From assembly GCA_002692855.1 (NCBI GenBank), contig NZMJ01000046.1, forward strand, positions 129,018 to 193,017: a DNA stretch of 64,000 nt. Direction: 5' to 3'. The notes beneath the pieces are model-generated. The model saw only the letters and a list, made by a program, of their open reading frames with translations. It ran no database searches and was not told the origin of the DNA. Below are positions 42,385-50,786 of this stretch, one piece after another. The DNA is from Maricaulis sp. (GTDB lineage Bacteria > Pseudomonadota > Alphaproteobacteria > Caulobacterales > Maricaulaceae). Position 1 is the stretch's first letter; each line of letters begins with the position of its first letter. The position numbers and the translations under genes are program-made.

Positions 42385-43316
42385 CACTCATACCTCACTT
42401 TGGGATTGAGAACGCCGTAGAGCAGGTCTGCCAGCAGGTTCAGTGTGATGATCAGCGTGGCATAGAGAATCACCACACCCATCACGACCGTGTAGTCGCG
42501 CTGCAAGGCCGCGGTCACGAACTGGCGGCCGATACCGGGAAGCTGAAACACCTGTTCGATCACGATCGAACCCGTCACCAGCGCGGCCGAGGCCGGCCCG
42601 AGATAGCTGATCAGCGGCAGGATGGCGGCACGCAGGGCGTGACGCGTGATCACCACCCGCGAAGGCAGGCCCTTGGCATGGGCGGTGCGGATATAGTTTG
42701 AACGCAGCACTTCGATCATGCTGGCACGCATCAGGCGCGAGATGATCGCGATCTGCGGCAGGGCCAGTGTGAAGACCGGGAGGATGAGACGGTCAGGCGT
42801 CATGCCCAGGCGCGGATCCAGACCGCCCGTCGGCAGCCAGCCCAGATAGAGGCCCAGCGTCAACGCCAGCACCGGGCCCATCACAAAGGGCGGGATGGTT
42901 ATCCCGACCATTGCGAATCCCATCACTCCGAAGTCGGTTGGCCTGTTTTGCCTGAGCGCGGCAATTGAGCCGAGGATCGAACCCACGAACAACGCCAGCA
43001 GGATGGATAACCCGCCAATCGTCGCACTCACCGGAAAGCCTTCGGTGATGATCTGCGCGACCGTCTTGTCGCGGAATTTCAGCGACGGCCCGAAATCGAA
43101 CCGCGCCAGATCGGCCATGTAATTGAAATACTGCTCGTGCAGGGGGCGGTCGATCCCGAAATGGGCCTCGACATTGCGGCGCACCTCTTCGGGCATCGGC
43201 CGCTCGGTATCGAACGGACTGCCCGGCGCCGCGCGCATCATGAAGAATGCGACGGTGATGATAATCAGTATGGTCGGTATGGCGACCAAAAGCCGCCGAA
43301 TGATGTAGCCGAACAT
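42384..43316 (-). CDS. oppB: Peptide ABC transporter permease OppB
   Basis: A 310-residue permease with N-terminal helix (LLVAIPTILIIITVAFFMMRA), the OppB-type periplasmic segment ending HFGIDRPLHEQYFNYM, and the EAA loop NYIRTAHAKGLPSRVVITRHALRAA that docks the ATPase. It begins the oppBC operon. A small possible gene lies about 50 bases upstream. Confidence 0.93.
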   Translation of the reverse strand: MFGYIIRRLLVAIPTILIIITVAFFMMRAAPGSPFDTERPMPEEVRRNVEAHFGIDRPLHEQYFNYMADLARFDFGPSLKFRDKTVAQIITEGFPVSATIGGLSILLALFVGSILGSIAALRQNRPTDFGVMGFAMVGITIPPFVMGPVLALTLGLYLGWLPTGGLDPRLGMTPDRLILPVFTLALPQIAIISRLMRASMIEVLRSNYIRTAHAKGLPSRVVITRHALRAAILPLISYLGPASAALVTGSIVIEQVFQLPGIGRQFVTAALQRDYTVVMGVVILYATLIITLNLLADLLYGVLNPKVRYE

Positions 43317-43370
43317 GCCGGGGGGGTTCCTGCCCTGTTTTGCTACAGTTTCATGCTGGTGCCGGACTCG

Positions 43371-43553
43371 TCAATCAAGGGCGGGTTGCAGCACATTTGC
43401 ACCGGCGGCATTCGGAATTGCACCGCGGACTGTCGTAAATCGGGGCTCTTCCGGCGCGGATAAGGCTTGCAGGACAGCCACACACAGCAATAGCCAGACC
43501 GCCCGGCGAACGCGCGCCGACGCGAAGTTCAGCAATTTAATCCATGCCGGCAT
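43371..43553 (-). CDS. Possible small membrane protein upstream of oppB
   Basis: A 60-residue reading frame in the 350-base gap 43317-43667, which otherwise holds only the divergent promoters. It starts MPAWIKLLN with AAGGA six bases upstream and has one hydrophobic segment (AVWLLLCVAVLQALSA) after a basic stretch (RVRRA), then a polar tail. Its orientation and position suggest co-expression with oppBC. No homology is recognised and it may be chance. Confidence 0.3.
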   Translation of the reverse strand: MPAWIKLLNFASARVRRAVWLLLCVAVLQALSAPEEPRFTTVRGAIPNAAGANVLQPALD

Positions 43554-43667
43554 GACACGTCCTTCACGGTCTCGGGGCTTCCCTAGCAAGCACCGGACCG
43601 GTAAAGGGTCGGGTGACCGCGACGTGGGGACGTCTGGTAATCAGACTGGCGAGGACGGAAGCCTTTC

Positions 43668-44585
43668 ATGAATTCGAGCACCTTGTGGTGGACCGATTGG
43701 CAATATCGGGACGGCATCGTCTCGGTTCGCAGCACCGGTCAGAAGCTTCCCGTGAAGGGCAAGTTTTTGTGGGTCTGCTTCAACTGGTTCGTCTATTATC
43801 TCTGCATGGAAGCTTGGCGGACCGCGTCCATCGCCCGAAAGGGACCGCGCGTCGCCTTCCTGCCTCATCGACCCCGCCCCTGGTATTTCATCTGGCCGGC
43901 CTTGCATGCTGCCGGGGGCCGGATCGTCTCGGATCCCGAACACGCCGACATCGTCGTCTATTTCGAGGATGCCACCCGCGCCGACGGCCGCGTGGCGCCG
44001 ACCGGTCGCGCCACGTTGAATTTCGGCTGCACCGACGTCACCAAGACCCGCGTCAACACGGTGTTCGAGCAGGTATTTGGCTATCCTCTCCGCGCAGATC
44101 CGGAAACCGGGACCGATCCCGTGGTGGAAAAGTCCGAGATCAATGGCGCGCATGACGGCCGCGTTCGCAATGCGCCCTTCACGCCGGTTGCCGGATCCGT
44201 CTACCAGCGCCTCATCGACAACCGCATCGATGCTGACCGGGTCGAGGATTTCCGCTGCCTCGTCATCGGCGGGAAGATCCCGTTCGGCTTCCTGAAACGC
44301 CGTCCGGTCGAACGCCGCTTCATGAACTTCAACTGCGAAGTCAAACTGACTGAAACCGATGACTGGCTGCTGCCGGGCGAACTCGAAAAGCTCGAGACCT
44401 TTGCTTCGTCGATGAATCTCGATTGGGGGGCGCTCGACGTTCTTCGGGATCGCAATGACGGGCGCATCTATGTCGTGGACGTCAACAAGACCAACATTGA
44501 CCCGCCCATCGCACTGTCGCTGCGTGACAAGCTGTCGGCCACACGGCGCGCGGCCAAGCTGATTCGCGCCATCGCTGACGGCTAA
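43668..44585 (+). CDS. ATP-grasp-like protein of unknown function
   Basis: A 305-residue soluble protein, not recognised as a named family. RKGPRVAFLPHRPRPWYFIW and GGRIVSDPEHADIVVYFED look like a Rossmann-like N-terminal part. The C terminus, LDWGALDVLRDRNDGRIYVVDVNKTN, resembles the metal-binding end of ATP-grasp enzymes, where an Asp and an Asp/Glu-x-Asn hold magnesium. No central glycine-rich ATP loop stands out, so the enzyme class is inferred. It overlaps the convergent DUF1499 gene by four bases. Confidence 0.6.
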   Translation: MNSSTLWWTDWQYRDGIVSVRSTGQKLPVKGKFLWVCFNWFVYYLCMEAWRTASIARKGPRVAFLPHRPRPWYFIWPALHAAGGRIVSDPEHADIVVYFEDATRADGRVAPTGRATLNFGCTDVTKTRVNTVFEQVFGYPLRADPETGTDPVVEKSEINGAHDGRVRNAPFTPVAGSVYQRLIDNRIDADRVEDFRCLVIGGKIPFGFLKRRPVERRFMNFNCEVKLTETDDWLLPGELEKLETFASSMNLDWGALDVLRDRNDGRIYVVDVNKTNIDPPIALSLRDKLSATRRAAKLIRAIADG

Positions 44586-45346
44586 TCCCGCTCGAGCCGG
44601 ACGCGTATCTCGCGTTCCAGCCGGGCCAGGCGGCGTGCATTCCGCCCCCCGTCTCGGACACCCGCACGGGCCGAGGCTCGGTAATCAAGGCGGGAACCGC
44701 CCGCCTGAGTTTCCCGGATTGCGATGACCACGTCATCGGTCTGGGCGTACCAGAAACTTTCGATCGTCAGTTCGACCATCAACCGGTTTCTCGCCACCGT
44801 CCCGACCCGCCAGCGCGCATCGCGTGCGATGCCCAGAACAGCGTCGAACACGGCCTCCGGCGGCGCGTCGAATTGCACGGCCTCGATCATCATGTCCGGG
44901 TGAAAATCACCCTCCGAAACGCGGTGGGCATGAACGCCGCGCCGCAGGATCAGCGCAGATGTGAAGCCAGGCGGCTGTTCGGCGTCGGTCGTGACTTCCG
45001 TGACGGCAGGATGGGCCGACTGCCGGACCCCGCCGAGCAGGGTCAAGGCAAAAGCCAGAAGCGCAACGACCAGGCTGGCCGCCACGACCCAGCTGCCTTG
45101 CGGCCATTCCCGGTCGTATCGGCGGGCCAGGATCAGCAGGACGCCGCTTCCCGCCGCGATTGCCAGAACCAGGATCGACAAGGCCAGCCCCCAGCTCAGG
45201 GTCAGGGTGTCGAGCGCGTAATGCCCTTCCAGCAGGCCCATCTTGGGCCCGATGGCGCATACGGCGAACCAGACGGGCAAGGCGATCAGCCCGGCGAAAC
45301 TCGCCATCGCGCCGATGTCCAAAAGCAGGTGTCGATGTCGTCCCAT
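44582..45346 (-). CDS. DUF1499 family membrane protein
   Basis: A 254-residue protein with three or four N-terminal helices (IGAMASFAGLIALPVWFAVCAIG, LALSILVLAIAAGSGVLLIL, VVAASLVVALLAFALTLL) and a C-terminal DUF1499 domain (AVFDAVLGIARDARWRVG, LMVELTIESFWYAQTDDVVIAIRE, SRLDYRASARAGVRDGGRNARR). The domain lacks an assigned function. ATG 45346 has GGGGG upstream; the ORF-track start at 45355 is a TTG. Confidence 0.8.
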   Translation of the reverse strand: MGRHRHLLLDIGAMASFAGLIALPVWFAVCAIGPKMGLLEGHYALDTLTLSWGLALSILVLAIAAGSGVLLILARRYDREWPQGSWVVAASLVVALLAFALTLLGGVRQSAHPAVTEVTTDAEQPPGFTSALILRRGVHAHRVSEGDFHPDMMIEAVQFDAPPEAVFDAVLGIARDARWRVGTVARNRLMVELTIESFWYAQTDDVVIAIRETQAGGSRLDYRASARAGVRDGGRNARRLARLEREIRVRLERD

Positions 45347-45385
45347 CGTCGGCAACCCCCCGGCCTGCCGCTTCGGTCTGGTCCG

Positions 45386-46054
45386 TCAAGGATACAGTCT
45401 TGTGCGCCTCCAAGGCGAATCCGCGTCTTCGCGTACGAATTTCAGCCGGTCGTGCAGACGAAACGGGCGGTCGCGCCAGAATTCGATCTGGATCGGCACC
45501 ACACGGTATCCGGACCAGTTGGGTGGACGCGGAACTGCGCCCAGGCCGAAACGGGCGGCTTCCCGCGCCACAGCCTTTTCCAGTGCAAACCGACTTTCGA
45601 GCGGCTGCGATTGTTTCGAGGCCCAGGCGCCGATGCGGCTGTCGCGCGCCCGGCTCGCGAAATAGGCGTCTGCCTCGGCCGCACTGACCGCTTCGACCGC
45701 TCCGCGAACACGTACCTGCCGCCGCAATGACTTCCAGTGAAAGCACAAGGCCGCCTGCCCGTTCACCGCCAGTTGAGAGCCCTTGGCGCTGTCGGTGTTT
45801 GTGTAGAAAACGAAGCCGGACGGATCGACGTCCTTCAGAAGCACCATACGCAAATCCGGCAGGCCATTTTCGTCGGCCGTTGCCAGCGCCATGGCGTTGG
45901 GGTCATTTGCTTCCTTTGACCGCGCATCGTTCAGCCATTCGGCAAACAGGTCGAACGGCTCGTCGCGATCAAAGATCTCGGAGGCGTTCGCTGCACTCGT
46001 CTCGGCATAGTCCTGCGCAGACGGGCTTGGCGGGATCAGCGGCTTGTCGGCCAA
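45386..46054 (-). CDS. pdxH: Pyridoxamine 5'-phosphate oxidase
   Basis: FMN enzyme that makes pyridoxal 5'-phosphate (vitamin B6 pathway). The 222 residues show [27 protein letters not shown] (substrate and FMN region), [18 protein letters not shown] and the C-terminal signature [15 protein letters not shown]. The start is a TTG with AGGAG seven bases upstream, an unusual but well-supported choice; no ATG lies near it. It is divergent from the J-domain gene. Confidence 0.95.
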   Translation of the reverse strand: MADKPLIPPSPSAQDYAETSAANASEIFDRDEPFDLFAEWLNDARSKEANDPNAMALATADENGLPDLRMVLLKDVDPSGFVFYTNTDSAKGSQLAVNGQAALCFHWKSLRRQVRVRGAVEAVSAAEADAYFASRARDSRIGAWASKQSQPLESRFALEKAVAREAARFGLGAVPRPPNWSGYRVVPIQIEFWRDRPFRLHDRLKFVREDADSPWRRTRLYP

Positions 46055-46146
46055 GGGCGGGCTCCTGTCGGTTTGATGTCAGCGAATCTAGCACGGATGC
46101 GATTTCGTCAACCATTCCGGAAGGGTCGTCGTTCTAGCGTTCCGGA

Positions 46147-46647
46147 ATGCACGCGAAAACGGATCGCATAGAGGCCGCGTATCGAACGCTGGGCCTGCCA
46201 CCCGGAGCCACTCTCAGGGCGGCCAAGGACGCCTTTCGCGAACGTGTAAAATCCCTGCATCCGGATTGCACCCCGCCCACCGACACAACGTTGAGTGCGT
46301 TGTCCGACGCAATTGCCGCGATGCGCTGCCTTGAAAGCCTGTCGCCTCTGACAATTGACCTTGAAGTGACCGCCTCCGCTGCGCTCCGGGGGGCAACACG
46401 GCTCGTATCGCACGGCCTGCGGCGCGATTTTGTCCGCATTCCTCCCGGCACACAGGATGGCTGTGTGCTCGACGCCGTGGGCGATCGCTCGGCGCGAATC
46501 ACCATCCGTGTGCGCGAAGCTGAGGCCCTGCCGATCGCGAATGGTGAAGCGCCTGTCTCGATCGAAACCTTCGTCCGTGACTTTGCAGCGCCCTCTCCGG
46601 CCGCCCGGTTTGCGCGCTGGATCCGTGGACCGCGTTCAGCCGCGTGA
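46147..46647 (+). CDS. J-domain protein (DnaJ-like), short
   Basis: A 166-residue DnaK co-chaperone candidate. The J domain (about residues 8-70) contains AAYRTLGLPPGATLRAAKDAFRERVKSLHPD with the HPD tripeptide. The C-terminal part DFVRIPPGTQDGCVLDAVGD resembles the beginning of the DnaJ substrate-binding domain (V-x-IPPG), but no Gly/Phe region or zinc-finger cysteines are present. It may direct DnaK to one client (inference). It lies 56 bases before aroC. Confidence 0.8.
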   Translation: MHAKTDRIEAAYRTLGLPPGATLRAAKDAFRERVKSLHPDCTPPTDTTLSALSDAIAAMRCLESLSPLTIDLEVTASAALRGATRLVSHGLRRDFVRIPPGTQDGCVLDAVGDRSARITIRVREAEALPIANGEAPVSIETFVRDFAAPSPAARFARWIRGPRSAA

Positions 46648-46703
46648 CGGGCCGCGCCCCGCCGTCTAGGTTCCTTGCGCCTGCCTTCGATCGGATCTGA
46701 ACG

Positions 46704-47795
46704 ATGTCACACAACACCTTTGGTCATCTTTTTCGCATCACGACCTGGGGCGAAAGCCACGGCCCGGCTCTGGGAGTCGTGATCGACGGCTGCCCGTCCG
46801 GAATTGCCTTGTCGGAAGCCGACATTCAGCCCTGGCTGGACCGCAGGCGTCCCGGGACAAGCCGCCATGTCACACCGCGCAACGAAGCCGACCAGGTTCG
46901 TATCCTCTCGGGTGTATTCGAGGACGACCGCACCGGAGGCCCCGTCACCACCGGCGCTCCGATCTCGATGATCATCGAGAACACGGACGCCCACTCGAAA
47001 GACTATGACGCGATCCGCGATCTCTGGCGGCCCGGACATGCTGATTACACCTACGACGCCAAATATGGCCTGCGCGATTACCGCGGCGGCGGGCGATCGT
47101 CAGCGCGGGAGACTGCCGCACGCGTCGCTGCCGGCGCTGTCGCCCGCAAGATGCTCGGCGATTCCATCACCATTCGCGGTGCGCTGGTCCAGATTGGCGA
47201 TCAGGCCATCGACCGGGGAAACTGGCGCTGGGAGGACACGCTGGACAATCCCTTCTTCTCGCCGGATGCCGCCATCGTCGAGCAGTGGGAAACCCGGCTG
47301 GATGATTTGCGCCGCGCGGGGTCATCGACCGGTGCCATCGTCGAACTCCATGTCAGCGGCCTGCCCGCCGGGCTCGGTGCCCCGGTCTACGGCAAGCTCG
47401 ATGCGGATATGGCCGGAGCGATGATGTCGATCCCGGCGGTCAAGGGCGTCGAAATTGGGTCGGGCTTTGCCAGCGCTGCGATGCGCGGCGAGGACGCCGC
47501 TGACGAAATGCGCATGGGCGAGAATGGTCCGGTCTTCCTGACAAACCACAATGGCGGCGTGCTCGGCGGCATTTCGACGGGGCAGGACCTCGTCATCCGG
47601 TTCGCCGTGAAGCCCACCTCCTCCATCCGGATCGAGCGCCGGACCCTTGACCGGGATTTCGAGGAAACCACGATTTCCACACGGGGTCGCCACGACCCGT
47701 GCGTCGGCATACGCGCAGTCCCGGTTGGCGAAGCGATGGCCGCGCTGGTCATCGCAGACCACTGGTTGCGGCATGCCGGACAGTCCGCTTTTTAG
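46704..47795 (+). CDS. aroC: Chorismate synthase
   Basis: Last step of the shikimate pathway: converts 5-enolpyruvylshikimate 3-phosphate to chorismate using reduced FMN. The 363 residues show the start [46 protein letters not shown] and [11 protein letters not shown], the three family signatures in order. The ATG follows only a weak ribosome site. There is no other aro gene nearby. Confidence 0.97.
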   Translation: MSHNTFGHLFRITTWGESHGPALGVVIDGCPSGIALSEADIQPWLDRRRPGTSRHVTPRNEADQVRILSGVFEDDRTGGPVTTGAPISMIIENTDAHSKDYDAIRDLWRPGHADYTYDAKYGLRDYRGGGRSSARETAARVAAGAVARKMLGDSITIRGALVQIGDQAIDRGNWRWEDTLDNPFFSPDAAIVEQWETRLDDLRRAGSSTGAIVELHVSGLPAGLGAPVYGKLDADMAGAMMSIPAVKGVEIGSGFASAAMRGEDAADEMRMGENGPVFLTNHNGGVLGGISTGQDLVIRFAVKPTSSIRIERRTLDRDFEETTISTRGRHDPCVGIRAVPVGEAMAALVIADHWLRHAGQSAF

Positions 47796-47896
47796 GCGAA
47801 CCTGACTGAACCGTTCATCTTGCGCTCATGGCAAGTGCGTTAACCCTTTCGCAAGCTCGCCCGGACTGTGGCGGGACAACGAAGGAGACCAACGCC

Positions 47897-48997
47897 ATGA
47901 AGCAGTCCCCACGGACATTGCTGGCCGCTCTATCGTCAGCCATTCTGGCTTCGGGTTTCGGCGCAATGGTTGCGCCGTCCGCGCTTGCAGCACCCGTTCT
48001 CGACGAAGAAATTTCAACCATCGTCTTCATTCAGGAAGACGGCCGGGGAGGTCGCGGTGGACGCGGCGATCGCGATGCCCGCACACCCGATGAACGACCG
48101 GGCATGACCCGGCATCCGGGGATCGACGACCGGGGCGGCCGCGGCGGGCGTGACGGACGCGGCGATGGCCGCGGTGGTCGTGACGGGCGCGGCGGCAATG
48201 ACGGTCGCGGTGACCATTGGCGTGACGGACGTGGCGGCAATGACGGTCGTGGTGACAATTGGCGCGACAACCGCGGTGGACGCGGCGACCACTGGCGTGA
48301 CAATCGCGGTGGCCGTGGCGATCACTGGCGCGACAATCGCGGTGGACGCGATCCGCGTTACAACAACAACCATCGTCCGGACCCGCGCTTCAACAACCGG
48401 GGCAGCCGCGACTGGCGCAATCGGCATTACACGCCGCCGCGTTACCGAAATCACACCCCGCCGCGTTATCGCAACTACAACCCGCCGCGCTACCGGAACT
48501 ACTCGCCGCCGCGCCGCACGTATTACAATACGCCGCGCAACAACTGGCGCTATCACACGACGTACTACAATCGTGGGTATGACCGTCACAATTACCGCTA
48601 TTACGACGCAGGTTGCGGCGCGAGCGGCGGTGATGTCTTCGCCGGTGCGATTCTCGGCGCCTTGTTCGGTGTCGCCGTGGCCGACGATGACGGAGCCGGC
48701 GCGCTGTTCGGTGGCCTGGTCGGTGCCGGCCTGTCGGCCAGCCTGAACTCGTGCGATCGTGGCCAGTACTACTATGCGGCCAGCTATTCGTTCGATCACA
48801 ACCAGCCCTATTACTGGCACAACCCGCATTCGGGTGTCCGCGGCGTGGTCCATGCCCGTGATTACTACAATTACGGTGGGCGCCGTTGCCGTTGGGGTGA
48901 TGCCGAGATCTTCATGCCCAACGGGGACTACACGACCGACCGCATCCTGATGTGTCAGGACCGCTATGGTCGCTGGGAAGTCGCGCGCCGCCAGTAG
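47897..48997 (+). CDS. Secreted repeat-rich glycine-zipper protein
   Basis: A 366-residue exported protein with AAGGAG before the ATG at 47897. After a signal peptide (ending near SALAAPV) come Arg/Gly-rich repeats of 11-14 residues (GRGDHWRDN units, about 98-150), PPRYRN(Y/H) repeats of eight residues (about 179-206), a Tyr/Asn-rich region, a glycine-zipper segment (AGAILGALFGVAVAD, GGLVGAGLSASL) that may insert in a membrane, and a C-terminal domain with Cys pairs (RRCRWGD, MCQDRYGRW). The protein at 49132 has the same end. Function unknown; an outer-envelope structural role is a guess. Confidence 0.8.
   Translation: MKQSPRTLLAALSSAILASGFGAMVAPSALAAPVLDEEISTIVFIQEDGRGGRGGRGDRDARTPDERPGMTRHPGIDDRGGRGGRDGRGDGRGGRDGRGGNDGRGDHWRDGRGGNDGRGDNWRDNRGGRGDHWRDNRGGRGDHWRDNRGGRDPRYNNNHRPDPRFNNRGSRDWRNRHYTPPRYRNHTPPRYRNYNPPRYRNYSPPRRTYYNTPRNNWRYHTTYYNRGYDRHNYRYYDAGCGASGGDVFAGAILGALFGVAVADDDGAGALFGGLVGAGLSASLNSCDRGQYYYAASYSFDHNQPYYWHNPHSGVRGVVHARDYYNYGGRRCRWGDAEIFMPNGDYTTDRILMCQDRYGRWEVARRQ
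48188..48349 (+). repeat. In-gene tandem repeats encoding RGG(N)DGRGD(H/N)WRD(N/G)
   Basis: Four degenerate units of 33-42 bases encode RGGNDGRGDHWRDG, RGGNDGRGDNWRDN and twice RGGRGDHWRDN. Two units are nearly identical in DNA, which suggests recent copying and possible length variation between strains. Confidence 0.8.
48431..48515 (+). repeat. In-gene tandem repeats encoding PPRYRN(H/Y)
   Basis: Three 24-base units (ccgccgcgttaccg-like) plus a partial fourth encode TPPRYRNH, TPPRYRNY, NPPRYRNY, SPPR. They lie in the same gene as the RGG repeats. Confidence 0.8.
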
Positions 48998-49022
48998 GTT
49001 CGCCAATCCAGCATGAATATTG

Positions 49023-49052
49023 CGAAGCCGGCGGAAACGCCGGCTTCGTTCA
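49023..49052 (+). terminator. Terminator after the repeat-rich protein gene
   Basis: CGAAGCCGGCG / CGCCGGCTTCG is a perfect 11-base inverted repeat with a GAAA tetraloop, about 25 bases after the stop codon. The following TTCATTC is only weakly T-rich. Confidence 0.75.
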
Positions 49053-49131
49053 TTCTGGGCTCATCGCGGTCTGCTATGGTCCTTGCAACGATCCGGCCAG
49101 AAGTGCCGGCGGACCTGAAAGGAGTTCGACC

Positions 49132-49887
49132 ATGAAAATGATCAAGATTGCTCTGCTCGCCGCAGCGTCCGCAGCCGTGCTCACGCCGGCCGCTACTGCG
49201 CAGGCCCAGACCTATCGCAGCGTTCAGGAGTGCGAAGCCGCTCGCCAGAACCGCCAGGTGGCCGGTGCCGTGATCGGTGCCATCATCGGTGGCGTGATCG
49301 CTGCTCAGGTTGAAGATGACATCGACGACCGCGACAATCGCCATTGGCGGGGTCGTGGCCGGGGTCACAACGACTATTACGGACGAGGCCGGGGTCGCGG
49401 ATATGATCGCGGCAATGAGAACGACGTCGCCGTTGCAGCGGGCGCCGGCATCGGCGGTCTGCTGGGCTACGGGGTCGCCAGCGGCCAGCCTTGCGGTCCG
49501 GTCTATCGTGACGATCGCAACGCCAACTATGGCGGCTACGACAATGGCGGATACTACGACAATCGCGCCTATGATGACGGCCGCTACGACAACACCGGCT
49601 ATTACGACGATCAGGGCCGGTATTACGAAGACAACCGCTACACGACGGGCAGCGGCGGCTACACCGGTGACCAGCGCTATTACAACTCGGGTTCGAACTC
49701 GCTCGCAGGCGCCCCGGACAGCTATGTCTATTCGCAGCCGTCGGCAGATGCCCGCGTTTACACAGCCACGTCGAACACGGCGTGCCGCTGGATGGAGACC
49801 CGCCGCGCTGATGGCTATGGCTCGGTGACAACCCAAAGTGTCTACATGTGCCAGGGATCCGATGGCATCTGGCGTCCCGCCAACTAG
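49132..49887 (+). CDS. Secreted glycine-zipper protein, Tyr/Asp/Asn-rich
   Basis: A 251-residue exported protein with AAAGGAG before the ATG. A signal peptide (ALLAAASAAVLTPAATAQAQ) is followed by two glycine-zipper segments (AGAVIGAIIGGVIAA and AAGAGIGGLLGYGVA) separated by an Arg/Gly-rich stretch, then a Tyr/Asp/Asn-rich low-complexity part (GGYDNGGYYDNRAYDD), and a C-terminal Cys domain (CRWMETRR, MCQGSDGIW). The final domain matches that of the gene at 47897, so the two form a family. Glycine zippers and YxD repeats suggest an envelope protein. The ORF track's start at 48952 is too early. Confidence 0.8.
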   Translation: MKMIKIALLAAASAAVLTPAATAQAQTYRSVQECEAARQNRQVAGAVIGAIIGGVIAAQVEDDIDDRDNRHWRGRGRGHNDYYGRGRGRGYDRGNENDVAVAAGAGIGGLLGYGVASGQPCGPVYRDDRNANYGGYDNGGYYDNRAYDDGRYDNTGYYDDQGRYYEDNRYTTGSGGYTGDQRYYNSGSNSLAGAPDSYVYSQPSADARVYTATSNTACRWMETRRADGYGSVTTQSVYMCQGSDGIWRPAN

Positions 49888-49913
49888 CCTGACGATTTCA
49901 TGGGGATGGGAAG

Positions 49914-49940
49914 AGGCTGCCTTTCGGGGCAGCCTTTTTT
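49914..49940 (+). terminator. Terminator after the second glycine-zipper protein gene
   Basis: AGGCTGCC / GGCAGCCT, a perfect 8-base stem with a 6-base loop, runs into TTTTTT on the plus strand. It lies 27 bases after the stop codon. Confidence 0.9.
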
Positions 49941-49941
49941 C

Positions 49942-50682
49942 TTATGAAGTGCGCTTTGCCGCGACGAGGAATTCGCGATTTCCGTCGCTTCCGGTAATGG
50001 GGCTGTCAGTCACGCCGCTGACCCGAAAGTCCGTGCGGGTGTTGAGCCAGATCCGGAAGCGTTCCAGAGCCGCGTGGACGGCCTCGTCATCCTTGACCAC
50101 ACCGCCCTTGCCGATATGGGCGCGGCCGACCTCGAACTGGGGCTTGAAGAGTAGCAGGGCTTCCGCGCCGGAAGCTGCCATCGACAAGGGCCGTTCGATG
50201 ACCTTGGCCAGTCCAATAAAGCTCGCATCGCACACGACCAGGCCAGGCGCGAGGGTGACCTGCTCCGGCGTCAGGGTACGGGCGTCCTGCCCTTCCAGTG
50301 CGGTGACGCGCGGATCGTTCCGCAGTCGGGAGTGCAGCTGCTGACGGCCGACATCGACGGCAAAAACGCGCGCCGCGCCGCGCGACAGCAACACCTCGGT
50401 AAAGCCCCCGGTCGACGAACCGATATCGAGCGCCACCCTGCCCGCCGGGTCGATCCCGAAATGATCCAGGCCTGCCACCAGCTTCAGCGCGGCCCGGCCG
50501 ACCCAAGGGTGTGCGGGCTCCGCGTCGACGGGGGCGCCGGGCTGAACTTTCTGCGACGCCTTGGCAATCACCACGCCGCCGATCCTGACCCGTCCCGCAG
50601 CAATGGCCGCCTGGGCCTGCGCCCGGGTCTCAAATCGCCCCTGTTCGAGAAGGTAAAGGTCCGCCCGCATGCCGCTGGGCAT
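49942..50682 (-). CDS. tlyA: TlyA-family rRNA methyltransferase
   Basis: Predicted 2'-O-ribose methyltransferase of rRNA, also called hemolysin A family. In 246 residues an N-terminal S4 RNA-binding domain (MRADLYLLEQGRFETRAQAQAAI) is followed by an FtsJ-type methyltransferase with the SAM loop ALDIGSSTGGFTEVLL, the motif VVCDASFIGL, and FKPQFEVGR with the Lys. The ATG at 50682 has GGGAGAG upstream. There is no dxs or xseA next to it, unlike in many bacteria, although dxs lies 1.3 kb away. Confidence 0.93.
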   Translation of the reverse strand: MPSGMRADLYLLEQGRFETRAQAQAAIAAGRVRIGGVVIAKASQKVQPGAPVDAEPAHPWVGRAALKLVAGLDHFGIDPAGRVALDIGSSTGGFTEVLLSRGAARVFAVDVGRQQLHSRLRNDPRVTALEGQDARTLTPEQVTLAPGLVVCDASFIGLAKVIERPLSMAASGAEALLLFKPQFEVGRAHIGKGGVVKDDEAVHAALERFRIWLNTRTDFRVSGVTDSPITGSDGNREFLVAAKRTS

Positions 50683-50786
50683 AGTCTCTCCCGTGGCGCG
50701 AGCGCAAGTCGCCTCTGGCGCGAACCTTGCTGCGAAGTCGGTCAAACGGGTCTGGGCCCGGCAAATCGTACCGATGAGGCACAGGC

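Noticed and set aside
48188-48515. Tandem repeats considered as a CRISPR array
   Set aside because: Units are adjacent without unique spacers, degenerate at third codon positions and in frame, so they are protein-coding repeats.
48014-49006. Minus-strand ORF of 330 residues and plus-frame ORF 48150-48746, both very rich in Val, Ala, Ile, Thr
   Set aside because: Low-complexity translations of the RGG and PPRYRN DNA repeats in other frames; only the 47897 frame has a signal peptide and ribosome site.
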